This document shows, in pieces, positions 27,007-35,064 of a stretch of DNA of 64,000 bases (positions within the stretch are counted from its first letter, which is position 1; the number at the start of each line of letters is the position of its first letter). The stretch is from CAVVPY01 sp963750295 (GTDB lineage: Bacteria > Actinomycetota > Actinomycetes > Mycobacteriales > Jatrophihabitantaceae). The position numbers were made by a program, and so were the translations under genes. Below the pieces are notes generated by a model that saw only the letters and a list, made by a program, of their open reading frames with translations, did no database searches and had not been told where the DNA came from. The stretch is taken from assembly GCA_963750295.1 (NCBI GenBank), contig CAVVPY010000001.1, positions 682,001-746,000 of the forward strand, written 5' to 3'.

Positions 27007-28392
27007 GTGCCCACCCCCACCGCGTTCGTCCTGTTCGGCGCAACGGGCGACCTCGCCCGGCGCATGGTGCTGCCCGCGTTCTACCGGCTGGCGACCGAAC
27101 GGCTGCTTCCCCCGGACTGGGTGCTGATCGGCAACGGACGCGGCGGCGTGTCGCACCTCGATTTCCGCGCCTACGTCCGGGATGTCCTCGAGCACCACGA
27201 CCTGGACCCAGCCGCCTGGCCGGCATTCGAATCGCGCCTGTACTTCGCCGGCGGCGGGTTCGCCTCGACCGACCCCGGCAGCCTGCTCGCCGTCATCGAC
27301 GAGGCGCGCCGGCACGTCGGCGAGGGCGCCCAGCTGGTCCACTACCTCGCCGTCCCGCCGTCGGCCTTCGCGCGCATCACGGAGGGCCTCGGCGAGCACG
27401 GCCTGGCCACGGGTGCGCGGGTTGTCTACGAGAAGCCGTTCGGCACCTCGCCGGAGGGGTTCCGCGAGCTGGACGAGCTGGTCCACTCGGTGCTGGACGA
27501 GCGGCAGGTGTACCGGATCGACCACTTTCTCGGCAAGGAGGCGACGCAGAACCTGCACGTGCTGCGATTCGCCAACGGCCTGTTCGAGGCGATGTGGAGC
27601 AACCGCCACGTCCGCGCCGTCCAGATCGACGTGCCCGAGCGCATCGGCGTCACCGACCGCGCCGAGTTCTACGACGCGACCGGTGCCGTCCTCGACATGC
27701 TGGTCACCCACCTGTTCCAGGTCGCCGCCGAGGTGGCGATGGAACCGCCCGCGAGCCTGTCCGCCGAGCACCTGCAGGCCGCCCGGGAACAGGTGATCGG
27801 GAGCTTCCGGCCGCTCGACCCGGACGAGGTCGTCCTGGGCCAGTTCGACGGCTACCAGGACCTCGACGGGGTCAAGGCCAGGTCGAGCACCGACACCTAC
27901 GTCGCCGCCCGGCTGTGGATCGACAACGACCGCTGGCGCGGCGTGCCGTTCCTGCTGCGGACCGGCAAGCGGATGGCCCAGAGCCACCAGCGGGTCAGCC
28001 TGATCCTGCGCGAGCCGGACGGGACGCTGGCCGACGTGCCCAAGAGCAGCAACGTCCTCAGTTTCGAACTGTCCGGCGACGGGTCGATCAGCCTGCGCCT
28101 GGTCGCCAAGCAGCCGGGCGCCGAACTCACCCTCGGCTCGGCCGAGACGACGATCCCGCTCGACGGGCTCGACGGCGCCGAGCCCCTGCCCCCGTACGTG
28201 CGGCTGATCCACGACGTGGTGCAGGGCGACCGGTCGCTGTTCACGCGGCCGGACGGACTGGCGGCGGTGTGGGACGTCGCAGAGCCGCTACTGTCCGCGC
28301 GCCCGCGCATCCGCCGCTACCCGGCCGGCTCGTGGGGGCCGCCGGCCGCCGACGAGCTCGCCGCCCCGGACGGCTGGCTGCTCGGCGGCTGA
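27007..28392 (+). CDS. zwf: Glucose-6-phosphate dehydrogenase
   Basis: Oxidises glucose 6-phosphate to 6-phosphogluconolactone with NAD(P) as first step of the pentose phosphate route. The 461-residue protein has the dinucleotide motif FGATGDLARRM, YEKPFG, the substrate-binding signature YRIDHFLGKE, and the C-terminal RTGKRM segment. Length is near the family's usual 460-510. It is a lone pentose-phosphate gene here, without opcA, tal or pgl, and it stands upstream of the shikimate genes; erythrose 4-phosphate supply could be the link, which is inference. Confidence 0.95.
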   Translation: MPTPTAFVLFGATGDLARRMVLPAFYRLATERLLPPDWVLIGNGRGGVSHLDFRAYVRDVLEHHDLDPAAWPAFESRLYFAGGGFASTDPGSLLAVIDEARRHVGEGAQLVHYLAVPPSAFARITEGLGEHGLATGARVVYEKPFGTSPEGFRELDELVHSVLDERQVYRIDHFLGKEATQNLHVLRFANGLFEAMWSNRHVRAVQIDVPERIGVTDRAEFYDATGAVLDMLVTHLFQVAAEVAMEPPASLSAEHLQAAREQVIGSFRPLDPDEVVLGQFDGYQDLDGVKARSSTDTYVAARLWIDNDRWRGVPFLLRTGKRMAQSHQRVSLILREPDGTLADVPKSSNVLSFELSGDGSISLRLVAKQPGAELTLGSAETTIPLDGLDGAEPLPPYVRLIHDVVQGDRSLFTRPDGLAAVWDVAEPLLSARPRIRRYPAGSWGPPAADELAAPDGWLLGG

Positions 28393-28430
28393 CTTCGGCG
28401 CCGGACCGGCGGGTCTGGGAGGATCGCCAC

Positions 28431-29621
28431 GTGCTGCGATGGATCACTGCCGGCGAGTCGCACGGCGTCGCCCTGGTCGCCGTCCTCGACGGGCTGCCGG
28501 CAGGCGTCGGCGTGACCACGGCCGACCTCGCCCGTGACCTGGGCCGACGCCGGCTCGGCTACGGCCGCGGGGCGCGGATGGCCTTCGAGCAGGACGAGGT
28601 CGAGCTGACCGGCGGCGTGCGGCACGGCGTGACGATGGGCGGCCCGGTCGCGATCCGCATCGGCAACAGCGAATGGCCGAAATGGACGACGGTGATGGCG
28701 GCCGACCCGGTCGAGGCCGAGGTCCTCGCGGCGCAGGCGCGCAATGCCCCGCTGACGCGTCCGCGTCCCGGCCACGCCGACCTGGCCGGCATGCAGAAGT
28801 ACGACCTCGATGACGCCCGCGCGATCCTCGAGCGGGCCAGCGCGCGCGAGACGGCCGCCCGCGTCGCGATGGGGGCGGTCGCGAAGGCGTTCCTGCATCA
28901 GGCCCTGGACGTCACCGTGCTCAGCCACGTCGTCGGCATCGGGTCGGTCAGCGCGCCGGCCGGAGTGCTGCCGGCGCCGGGTGACGAGGACGAGGTGGAC
29001 GGCTCCGAGGTGCGGTGTTTCGACACCGGCACCACGACGGCGATGATCGCCGAGATCGAGGCGGCCAAGAAGGCGGGGGACACGCTCGGGGGCGTCGTCG
29101 AGGTGCTCGCCTACGGCCTGCCACCCGGCCTCGGCAGCCACGTGCACGGCGAGCGCCGGCTCGACTCGCGCCTGGCCGGCGCGCTGATGGGCATCCAGGC
29201 GATCAAGGGGGTCGAGGTCGGCGACGGGTTCGAACTGGCCCGGCTGCGCGGGTCGCAGGCGCACGACGAGATCGTCCGCGCCGACACCGGTGACATCCGC
29301 CGCGTGACCGGACGTGCCGGCGGCACCGAGGGCGGCATGACGACCGGCGAGGTGCTGCGGGTCCGTGCCGCGATGAAGCCGATCTCGACCGTGCCACGTG
29401 CCCTGCAGACGGTCGACGTCGCCACCGGTGAGGCGGCGGTCGCGATCAACCAGCGCTCGGACGTGTGCGCCGTCCCGGCCGCCGGCGTGGTGGCCGAGGC
29501 GATGGTGGCGCTGGTCCTCGCCCAGGCGGCGCTGGAGAAGTTCGGCGGCGACTCGCTCGGCGAGACCCGGCGCAATGTCGCCGGTTACCGGGTGCGGCTG
29601 GCCGAGCGGAATCTGGGATGA
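28431..29621 (+). CDS. aroC: Chorismate synthase
   Basis: Last shikimate-pathway step, FMN-dependent conversion of EPSP to chorismate. The 396-residue protein begins VLRWITAGESHGVALVAVLDG and contains RPGHADLAGMQKYD, ERASARETAARVA and the RAGGTEGGMTTGEVLRVRAA signature. GTG 28431 is the conserved start. Its stop overlaps aroK (ATGA). First gene of the four-gene overlapping aroC-aroK-aroB-aroQ operon. Confidence 0.96.
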   Translation: MLRWITAGESHGVALVAVLDGLPAGVGVTTADLARDLGRRRLGYGRGARMAFEQDEVELTGGVRHGVTMGGPVAIRIGNSEWPKWTTVMAADPVEAEVLAAQARNAPLTRPRPGHADLAGMQKYDLDDARAILERASARETAARVAMGAVAKAFLHQALDVTVLSHVVGIGSVSAPAGVLPAPGDEDEVDGSEVRCFDTGTTTAMIAEIEAAKKAGDTLGGVVEVLAYGLPPGLGSHVHGERRLDSRLAGALMGIQAIKGVEVGDGFELARLRGSQAHDEIVRADTGDIRRVTGRAGGTEGGMTTGEVLRVRAAMKPISTVPRALQTVDVATGEAAVAINQRSDVCAVPAAGVVAEAMVALVLAQAALEKFGGDSLGETRRNVAGYRVRLAERNLG

Positions 29622-30142
29622 GCCCGAAGGTGGTGCTGGTCGGGCTACCCGGTGCCGGCAAGAGCACCACCGGGCGTCGCCTCGCCAAGATCCTCGTCGT
29701 CCCGTTCGCCGATTCCGACGAGCTGGTCGAGCACGCCACCGGACGCACCGTGCGCGCGATCTTCGCCGAGTCCGGTGAGGCCGCGTTCCGCGCGGCCGAA
29801 CACGAGGCCGTCGTCGGCGCGCTCGACCGCTTCGACGGCGTCCTGTCACTCGGCGGCGGTGCGCTCAACAGTCCCGAGACCCGCGCCGCGCTCAAGGCCT
29901 CGGGGGTGGCGGTGGTCTTCCTCGACGCCCCGCTGCCGACCTTGCTCGCCCGGGTCGGCGACGGTCACAGCCGGCCGCTGTTGCGCGAGAACCCGGAATC
30001 ACGGCTGACCGCGCTCAACGAGCAGCGCCGCCCGCTCTACGTCGAGGTGGCGACCCTGCACGTGGACACCGCGAGCCGCACTCCCGGGCAGGCCGCGTCG
30101 ATGATCGCGGCCCGGTTGCACGACTGGTCGGTGCGGTCGTGA
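29618..30142 (+). CDS. aroK: Shikimate kinase
   Basis: Phosphorylates shikimate with ATP. The 174-residue P-loop kinase has Walker A GLPGAGKSTTGRRL, the shikimate-binding DSDELVEHATGRTV with IFAESGEAAFRAAE, and SLGGGAL. Length is normal. ATG overlaps the aroC stop and its own stop overlaps the aroB GTG, so translation is coupled along the operon. Confidence 0.95.
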   Translation: MSPKVVLVGLPGAGKSTTGRRLAKILVVPFADSDELVEHATGRTVRAIFAESGEAAFRAAEHEAVVGALDRFDGVLSLGGGALNSPETRAALKASGVAVVFLDAPLPTLLARVGDGHSRPLLRENPESRLTALNEQRRPLYVEVATLHVDTASRTPGQAASMIAARLHDWSVRS

Positions 30143-31203
30143 GCACGGTGGTGCCGGTCGGTGGTCCCGCGCCCTACGAGGTCCACGTCGGGTCCGGGGT
30201 GCTCGGAGCCTTGCCCGATCTCGTCGGCACTGCCGCGCGGGTCGCGATCGTGCACCAGGGCGCGGTGCGTGCGCTGGCCGAGTCGGCGCGGAACGCACTG
30301 GTCGGCCGCGACGTCCACCTCATCGCGGTGCCCGACGGCGAACCGGCCAAGACTCTCGAGGTCGCCGGGACGTGCTGGGACGCGCTCGGCGCGGCCGGTT
30401 TCACCCGCTCGGACGTGATCGTCGGCCTCGGCGGGGGAGCGTGCACCGATCTGGCCGGCTGGGTGGCCGCGGCGTGGCTGCGCGGCGTGCGGGTCGTCCA
30501 CGTGCCGACGACCCTGGTCGGGATGGTCGACGCAGCCGTCGGGGGCAAGACCGGGATCAACACCGCCCGCGGCAAGAACCTCGTCGGCGCCTTCCACCCG
30601 CCGGCAGGCGTGCTGTGCGACCTCGATGTCCTCGCCACGCTGCCGCCGGCCGACTACGCCGCCGGGCTGGCCGAGGTGGTGAAGTGCGGGTTCATCGCCG
30701 ACCCGGCGATCCTCGACCTGGTCGAAGCCGACCCGGCCGCCGCAGCGCGCCCGGCCAGCGCCGTCGAGCGCGAACTCGTCGAGCGGACCGTGCGGGTGAA
30801 GGCGCGCGTCGTCGGGGCCGACCTCACCGAGCAGGGCGTGCGCGAAATCCTCAACTACGGGCACACGCTCGGGCATGCGATCGAGCGCGCGGAGGGCTAC
30901 CGCTGGCGGCACGGCGACGCCGTCTCGGTCGGGCTGGTCTACGCCGCGGCGCTCGGCCGCCGCCTCGGTCGCCTCGACGACGCGACCGCAGACCGGCACC
31001 GCGCCGTGCTGGCCGCACTCGGCCTGCCCACCACCTACCGGCGCGCTGCGTTCGACGAGCTGCTCGACACGATGCGCATCGACAAGAAGGCGCGCGGCGC
31101 CCGGATCCGGTTCATCGTTCTCGACGGCCTGGCCGCACCGGTCGCCGTCGACGACCCCGACCCGGCGGTCCTGGCTGCCGCCTACACGGAGGTGGCTGCG
31201 TGA
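30139..31203 (+). CDS. aroB: 3-Dehydroquinate synthase
   Basis: Cyclises DAHP to 3-dehydroquinate using NAD and a divalent metal. The 354-residue protein shows the NAD-binding GLGGGACTDLAGWVAA, HVPTTLVGMVDAAVGGKTGIN, the metal-ligand Glu in GLAEVVKCG and the metal histidines in LNYGHTLGHAIE. Starts with GTG overlapping aroK; stop overlaps the aroQ GTG. Confidence 0.96.
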   Translation: MSTVVPVGGPAPYEVHVGSGVLGALPDLVGTAARVAIVHQGAVRALAESARNALVGRDVHLIAVPDGEPAKTLEVAGTCWDALGAAGFTRSDVIVGLGGGACTDLAGWVAAAWLRGVRVVHVPTTLVGMVDAAVGGKTGINTARGKNLVGAFHPPAGVLCDLDVLATLPPADYAAGLAEVVKCGFIADPAILDLVEADPAAAARPASAVERELVERTVRVKARVVGADLTEQGVREILNYGHTLGHAIERAEGYRWRHGDAVSVGLVYAAALGRRLGRLDDATADRHRAVLAALGLPTTYRRAAFDELLDTMRIDKKARGARIRFIVLDGLAAPVAVDDPDPAVLAAAYTEVAA

Positions 31204-31640
31204 ACGTCCTGGTCCTCAACGGCCCGAATCTCGGCCGACTCGGCGCGCGCGAGCCCGACATCTACGGTTCGGCCACCCACGCCGAGCTGGCCGAGCTGTG
31301 CGTGCGCGGCGGCACCGAGCTCGGGCTGACCGTGGAGGTGCGCCAGACCGACTCCGAGGCCGAGTTGATCGGCTGGCTGCACGAGGCCGCGGCCGCCTCG
31401 GTACCGGTCGTGCTGAACGCCGCGGCGCTGACCCATACCTCGCTGGCTGTGGGGGACGCCTGCGCGATGCTGACCGCGCCGATGGTCGAGGTGCACCTGT
31501 CGAACGTGCACCGCCGTGAGGACGTCCGCCGGCACAGCTACGTCTCGCCGCACGCGAACGGCGTCATCGTCGGTTTCGGGCCCGAGGGCTACGTCCTGGC
31601 CCTGTCGTGGCTCGCCTCGCGGGCACCGGCACCCGAGTAG
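31200..31640 (+). CDS. aroQ: Type II 3-dehydroquinate dehydratase
   Basis: Dehydrates 3-dehydroquinate to 3-dehydroshikimate. The 146-residue small enzyme has NGPNLGRLGAREPDIYG with the catalytic Arg and Tyr, LNAAALTHTS and the catalytic His in VEVHLSNVHRRE, all type II features. GTG overlapping the aroB stop. It completes the pathway set with aroE, leaving DAHP synthase and aroA outside the window. Confidence 0.96.
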   Translation: MNVLVLNGPNLGRLGAREPDIYGSATHAELAELCVRGGTELGLTVEVRQTDSEAELIGWLHEAAAASVPVVLNAAALTHTSLAVGDACAMLTAPMVEVHLSNVHRREDVRRHSYVSPHANGVIVGFGPEGYVLALSWLASRAPAPE

Positions 31641-31662
31641 TAACGCCGCGCCCGTGCTCGGG

Positions 31663-31668
31663 TAGCCT
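31663..31668 (+). promoter_or_regulatory. Possible -10 box for first TSUP gene
   Basis: TAGCCT in the 69-nt gap after aroQ; a leader of about 35 nt would carry the GGAGG ribosome-binding site before ATG 31710. Confidence 0.35.
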
Positions 31669-31709
31669 GCGTCGGTTGCGGGGGAATCTCGTCCGGGTAC
31701 GGAGGGCGG

Positions 31710-32645
31710 ATGGACTGGACGCTCGCGCTGGGCGCGCTGATCGTCGGCGTCGTGGTCGGTCTGACCGGCATGGGCGGCGGGGCGCTGATGACGCCGATGC
31801 TGGTGCTCTTCTTCGGGATCTCGCCCCTGGCCGCCGTCTCCAGCGACCTCGTCGCGTCCGCGGTGATGCGTCCGGTCGGCGCGGTCGTCCACCTGCGGCA
31901 TGGCACGGCCCGCCTCGACCTCGTGCGCTGGCTGTGCATCGGCTCGGTGCCGTCGGCCTTCTGCGGGGTGCTGATCGCGCGCGCTCTCGGTGGTGGGCAG
32001 ACCGTCCAGGACGTCATCCAGAAGGCGCTCGGAGTCGCGCTGATCATCGCCGCGACCGGACTGTTCGTGCGTGCCTACCTCCGCCTGGCCGAGCGGGCCC
32101 GGGACCGCGACGGACACCGCGGCGCGGATCCGCACGGGCCGCCGGACATTGTCGTTCGGCCCGTCCCCACCCTTGTCGTGGGCGTGCTCGGTGGCCTCGT
32201 CGTCGGCTTGACCTCGGTCGGGGCCGGGTCGCTGATCATCATCTCGTTGATGGGCCTCTACCCGACGCTTCGTGCCAGTGAACTCGTCGGCACCGACCTG
32301 GTGCAGGCCGTACCGCTGGTGTTGTCCGCAGCAGTCGGGCAGCTGATCTTCGGTGATTTCCAGTTCGACGTCACTACCGCGCTGCTCGTGGGATCGGTTC
32401 CCGGTGCCTACGTCGGGGCGCAGCTGTCGCTGCGGTTGCCGGGCGCGCTGATCCGTCGTGCACTCGCCTTCGTGCTGCTGGCCTCCGCGCTGAAGTTGCT
32501 GGGTGTGGACACCGTGGTCACCGCCGGCGTCCTGATCGCGCTCGCCGTGCTGGCCGGGCCGGCGTGGATGCTGCTGCGGCGCCGGCACGGTTTCCCGGCC
32601 TGGCCGCGCCACGAGGCGGCGGCGCAGGCGGCGCGCGCGACCTAG
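31710..32645 (+). CDS. TSUP-family (TauE/SafE) sulfite/sulfonate exporter-like permease, copy 1
   Basis: A 311-residue protein with about eight membrane segments and the two repeated TSUP motifs: GLTGMGGGALMTPMLVLFFG in the first half and GLTSVGAGSLIIISLMGLYP in the second. A polar loop of about 25 residues separates the halves. TSUP proteins move sulfur-containing anions or organic acids; the substrate here is unknown. The ATG follows GGAGG. The gene is followed by a clear tandem duplicate at 32712. Confidence 0.88.
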   Translation: MDWTLALGALIVGVVVGLTGMGGGALMTPMLVLFFGISPLAAVSSDLVASAVMRPVGAVVHLRHGTARLDLVRWLCIGSVPSAFCGVLIARALGGGQTVQDVIQKALGVALIIAATGLFVRAYLRLAERARDRDGHRGADPHGPPDIVVRPVPTLVVGVLGGLVVGLTSVGAGSLIIISLMGLYPTLRASELVGTDLVQAVPLVLSAAVGQLIFGDFQFDVTTALLVGSVPGAYVGAQLSLRLPGALIRRALAFVLLASALKLLGVDTVVTAGVLIALAVLAGPAWMLLRRRHGFPAWPRHEAAAQAARAT

Positions 32646-32652
32646 CGCGGAA

Positions 32653-32682
32653 TTGCGAGTTTCTCTGTAAATCCCCTAGACT
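32653..32682 (+). promoter_or_regulatory. Promoter of second TSUP gene
   Basis: -35 TTGCGA (32653-32658), an 18-nt spacer and -10 TAGACT (32677-32682). The spacer region is unusually AT-rich for this genome. Predicted transcription start near 32689, about 23 nt before ATG 32712. The best-formed promoter seen in the window. Confidence 0.6.
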
Positions 32683-32711
32683 TCATCGAAACACATGGGA
32701 TGGAGCGTGGG

Positions 32712-33656
32712 ATGGACTGGACGTTGGCCTTGGGGGCCCTCGTGGTGGGCGTCGTGGTCGGGCTGACCGGCATGGGCGGCGGCGCGTTGATGACGCCGAT
32801 GCTGGTGCTGTTCTTCGGCGTCGCACCATTGGCGGCCGTGTCGAGTGACCTCGTCGCCGCCGCGGTGATGAAGCCGGTGGGCTCGTTCGTGCACCTGCGC
32901 CGCAAGACCGTCCAGATGGACCTGGTCAAGTGGCTGTGCATCGGGTCGGTGCCGGCCGCGTTCAGCGGCGTGCTCATCGCTCGTTCGCTCGGCGACGGCC
33001 AGAACGTGCAGGACATCATCCAGAAGGCCCTCGGCGTCGCGCTCGTGATCGCCGCCACGGGACTATTCGTCCGCGCCTACCTGCGCCTGGCCGAGCGCGC
33101 GCAGCAGCGCGACGGGCGGCGCGCCCCTGATCCGGTCGACATGCCCCGACTGCCTGTCCGCATCGTGCCCACGCTGGTCGTGGGGATCATCGGCGGCATC
33201 GTCGTCGGCATGACCTCGGTGGGCTCCGGCTCGCTGATCATCATCGCGCTCATGGGTCTGTACCCGGCGCTGCGCGCGTCCCAGCTCGTCGGCACCGACC
33301 TCGTCCAGGCGGTGCCGCTGGTGGCGTCCGCGGCGATCGCCCACCTCATCTTCGGCGACTTCCAACTTGCCGTCACCGGTGCCCTGCTCGTCGGCTCGAT
33401 CCCCGGCGCCTACATCGGTGCGCAGCTTTCCTCTCGCCTGCCCGGCGCGCTGATCCGGCGGGCACTGGCTTTCGTGTTGCTGGCGTCGGCGATGAAGTTG
33501 CTCGGCGTGGACACGTTCGTCACCGCGATCGTGCTGATCTCGCTGGCCGCCGTGGCCGGGCCGATCTGGATGCTGCTGCGCCACCGCCACGGGTTCCCCG
33601 CCTGGCCGCGGCACGAGGATCCGGCTGAGCGCGCGCGGGTGCGCGCCAACGCCTGA
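32712..33656 (+). CDS. TSUP-family permease, copy 2 (tandem duplicate)
   Basis: 314 residues, aligned with copy 1 over the whole length: both begin MDWTLALGAL and both end in RRHGFPAWPRHE-like or RHRHGFPAWPRHE sequence. I estimate about 80% identity by eye. The start is placed at ATG 32712 because copy 1 starts at the same residue; an in-frame ATG 12 nt upstream would add four residues. It has its own promoter, so the two copies may be expressed differently. Differences cluster in the central polar loop and C-terminal tail. Confidence 0.88.
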   Translation: MDWTLALGALVVGVVVGLTGMGGGALMTPMLVLFFGVAPLAAVSSDLVAAAVMKPVGSFVHLRRKTVQMDLVKWLCIGSVPAAFSGVLIARSLGDGQNVQDIIQKALGVALVIAATGLFVRAYLRLAERAQQRDGRRAPDPVDMPRLPVRIVPTLVVGIIGGIVVGMTSVGSGSLIIIALMGLYPALRASQLVGTDLVQAVPLVASAAIAHLIFGDFQLAVTGALLVGSIPGAYIGAQLSSRLPGALIRRALAFVLLASAMKLLGVDTFVTAIVLISLAAVAGPIWMLLRHRHGFPAWPRHEDPAERARVRANA

Positions 33657-33684
33657 CCCTGCCACGAGGGGCGGCCGGCCCGGT

Positions 33685-33690
33685 TAAGAT
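33685..33690 (+). promoter_or_regulatory. -10 box for a leaderless EthD-family transcript
   Basis: TAAGAT ends 6 nt before ATG 33697. Confidence 0.45.
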
Positions 33691-33696
33691 CCGAGC

Positions 33697-34002
33697 ATGA
33701 CGATCAAGCTTGTGGTGCTCTACACCCAGCCCGAGGACCCGGACGCATTCGACGAGCACTACCTGGGCGTGCACGTGCCCCTCGTGCACGCGATCCCCGG
33801 CCTGCAGCGCTTCGAGGGCGCCCGCGTCGCGGCCGCGGCCGACGGTGGCGAGGTGACCTACTTCCGGCACGCCGAGCTGTACTTCGAGGATCAGGCCGCG
33901 CTCAAGAGCGCGCTCGGCTCGGACGAGGGCAAGAAGACGGCCGCGGACTACCAGGCCATCGCCCCGCCCGGCTCGCGGATGTTCGTCGCCGCCGTCGACT
34001 GA
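33697..34002 (+). CDS. EthD-family dimeric alpha-beta barrel protein
   Basis: A 101-residue protein with the EthD-type pattern KLVVLYTQPEDPDAFDEHYLGVHVPLVHAIPGL, in which the HxxLxHxIPG region is typical, and a C-terminal aromatic-rich strand region. EthD was first seen in ethyl tert-butyl ether degradation, but the family is broad; catalytic role is unknown. Between the TSUP pair and efp, with its own probable leaderless promoter. Confidence 0.82.
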   Translation: MTIKLVVLYTQPEDPDAFDEHYLGVHVPLVHAIPGLQRFEGARVAAAADGGEVTYFRHAELYFEDQAALKSALGSDEGKKTAADYQAIAPPGSRMFVAAVD

Positions 34003-34069
34003 CGACCTGACCGAGCCACATGGGGCTGGCCGGCGCCGGGCTCGACGATCGGTCCCGTCGGTCGCGCAC

Positions 34070-34075
34070 TACAGT
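34070..34075 (+). promoter_or_regulatory. -10 box for efp-nusB
   Basis: TACAGT lies 8 nt before GTG 34084, so the efp mRNA would be leaderless or carry one or two leader bases. Confidence 0.4.
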
Positions 34076-34083
34076 CGTTTGTC

Positions 34084-34647
34084 GTGGCAACAACCAATGA
34101 CCTGAAGAACGGCCTCGTCCTCAACATCGACGGCCAACTGTGGACCGTCGTCGAGTTCCAGCACGTCAAGCCCGGCAAGGGCGGGGCGTTCGTGCGGACG
34201 ACGCTGAAGAACGTGCTGTCCGGCAAGGTCGTCGACCGCACGTTCAACGCCGGGACGAAGGTCGAGACCGCGACGGTGGACAAGCGCGCGATGACCTTCC
34301 TCTACAAGGAGGGCACCGACTTCGTCTTCATGGACGGCGAGACCTACGACCAGGTGCACGTGCCGACCGAGACGGTCGGTGACGGCGCGAACTACCTGCT
34401 CGACAACGCCGAGGTCGCCATCGCCGTCCACGAGGGCACGCCGCTCTACATCGAGCTGCCGACCAGCGTCGAGTTGCTGATCAGCCACACCGACCCGGGA
34501 CTGCAGGGGGATCGCTCGACCGGCGGCACGAAGCCGGCGACGCTCGAGACCGGCGCCGAGGTGCAGGTGCCGCTGTTCGTGACCACCGGCGAGAAGGTCA
34601 AGATCGACACCCGCGACGGCCGCTACCTGGGCCGCGTGAACAGCTAG
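34084..34647 (+). CDS. efp: Elongation factor P
   Basis: Rescues ribosomes stalled at proline runs. The 187-residue protein has the KOW-like N-terminal domain (NDLKNGLVLNIDGQLWTVVE), the acceptor loop VKPGKGGAFVR with Lys32 at the tip, and two OB-like domains ending in KIDTRDGRYLGRVNS. As far as I recall the actinobacterial EF-P subfamily usually has PGKGP in this loop and works without modification of the Lys; here the last Pro is Gly (PGKGG). GTG start; nusB begins directly after the TAG. Confidence 0.95.
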   Translation: MATTNDLKNGLVLNIDGQLWTVVEFQHVKPGKGGAFVRTTLKNVLSGKVVDRTFNAGTKVETATVDKRAMTFLYKEGTDFVFMDGETYDQVHVPTETVGDGANYLLDNAEVAIAVHEGTPLYIELPTSVELLISHTDPGLQGDRSTGGTKPATLETGAEVQVPLFVTTGEKVKIDTRDGRYLGRVNS

Positions 34648-35061
34648 GTGGCCGCTCGCTCGAAGGCGCGCAAGCGGGCCGTCGACGTGCTGTACGAGGC
34701 CGAGGCCCGCGACCTCGACCCGATGACGACGTTGGCCGACCGGGTGGCGCTCGCCGATCCGCCGGTGAACGACTACACGGTCGAACTGGTCGAGGGGGTG
34801 CAGGCGCACCGCGCCCGCATCGACGCGATTCTCACCGACTTCGCCGAGGGCTGGACGGTCGACCGGATGCCCGACGTGGACCGCGCCGTGCTGCGGCTCG
34901 GCGTGTTCGAACTGCTGTGGCGCGAGGACGTCCCGGACGCGGTCGTGATCGACGAGGCTGTCGAACTGGTCAAGGCGCTGTCGACCGACGAGTCACCGCG
35001 ATTCGTCAACGGCGTGCTCGGTCGCATCGTCCGCGATCGCCCGGCGGTCGTGAGCGAGTAA
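34648..35061 (+). CDS. nusB: Transcription antitermination factor NusB
   Basis: Binds boxA RNA with NusE (S10) in rRNA antitermination. The 137-residue helical protein begins VAARSKARKRAVDVLYEAEARD and contains DRMPDVDRAVLRLGVFELLW and VVIDEAVELVKALSTDESPRFVNGVLG, standard NusB sequence. GTG immediately follows the efp stop. Its stop is 3 bp from the stop of the convergent beta-propeller gene, leaving almost no room for a terminator between them. Confidence 0.95.
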   Translation: MAARSKARKRAVDVLYEAEARDLDPMTTLADRVALADPPVNDYTVELVEGVQAHRARIDAILTDFAEGWTVDRMPDVDRAVLRLGVFELLWREDVPDAVVIDEAVELVKALSTDESPRFVNGVLGRIVRDRPAVVSE

Positions 35062-35064
35062 CTG

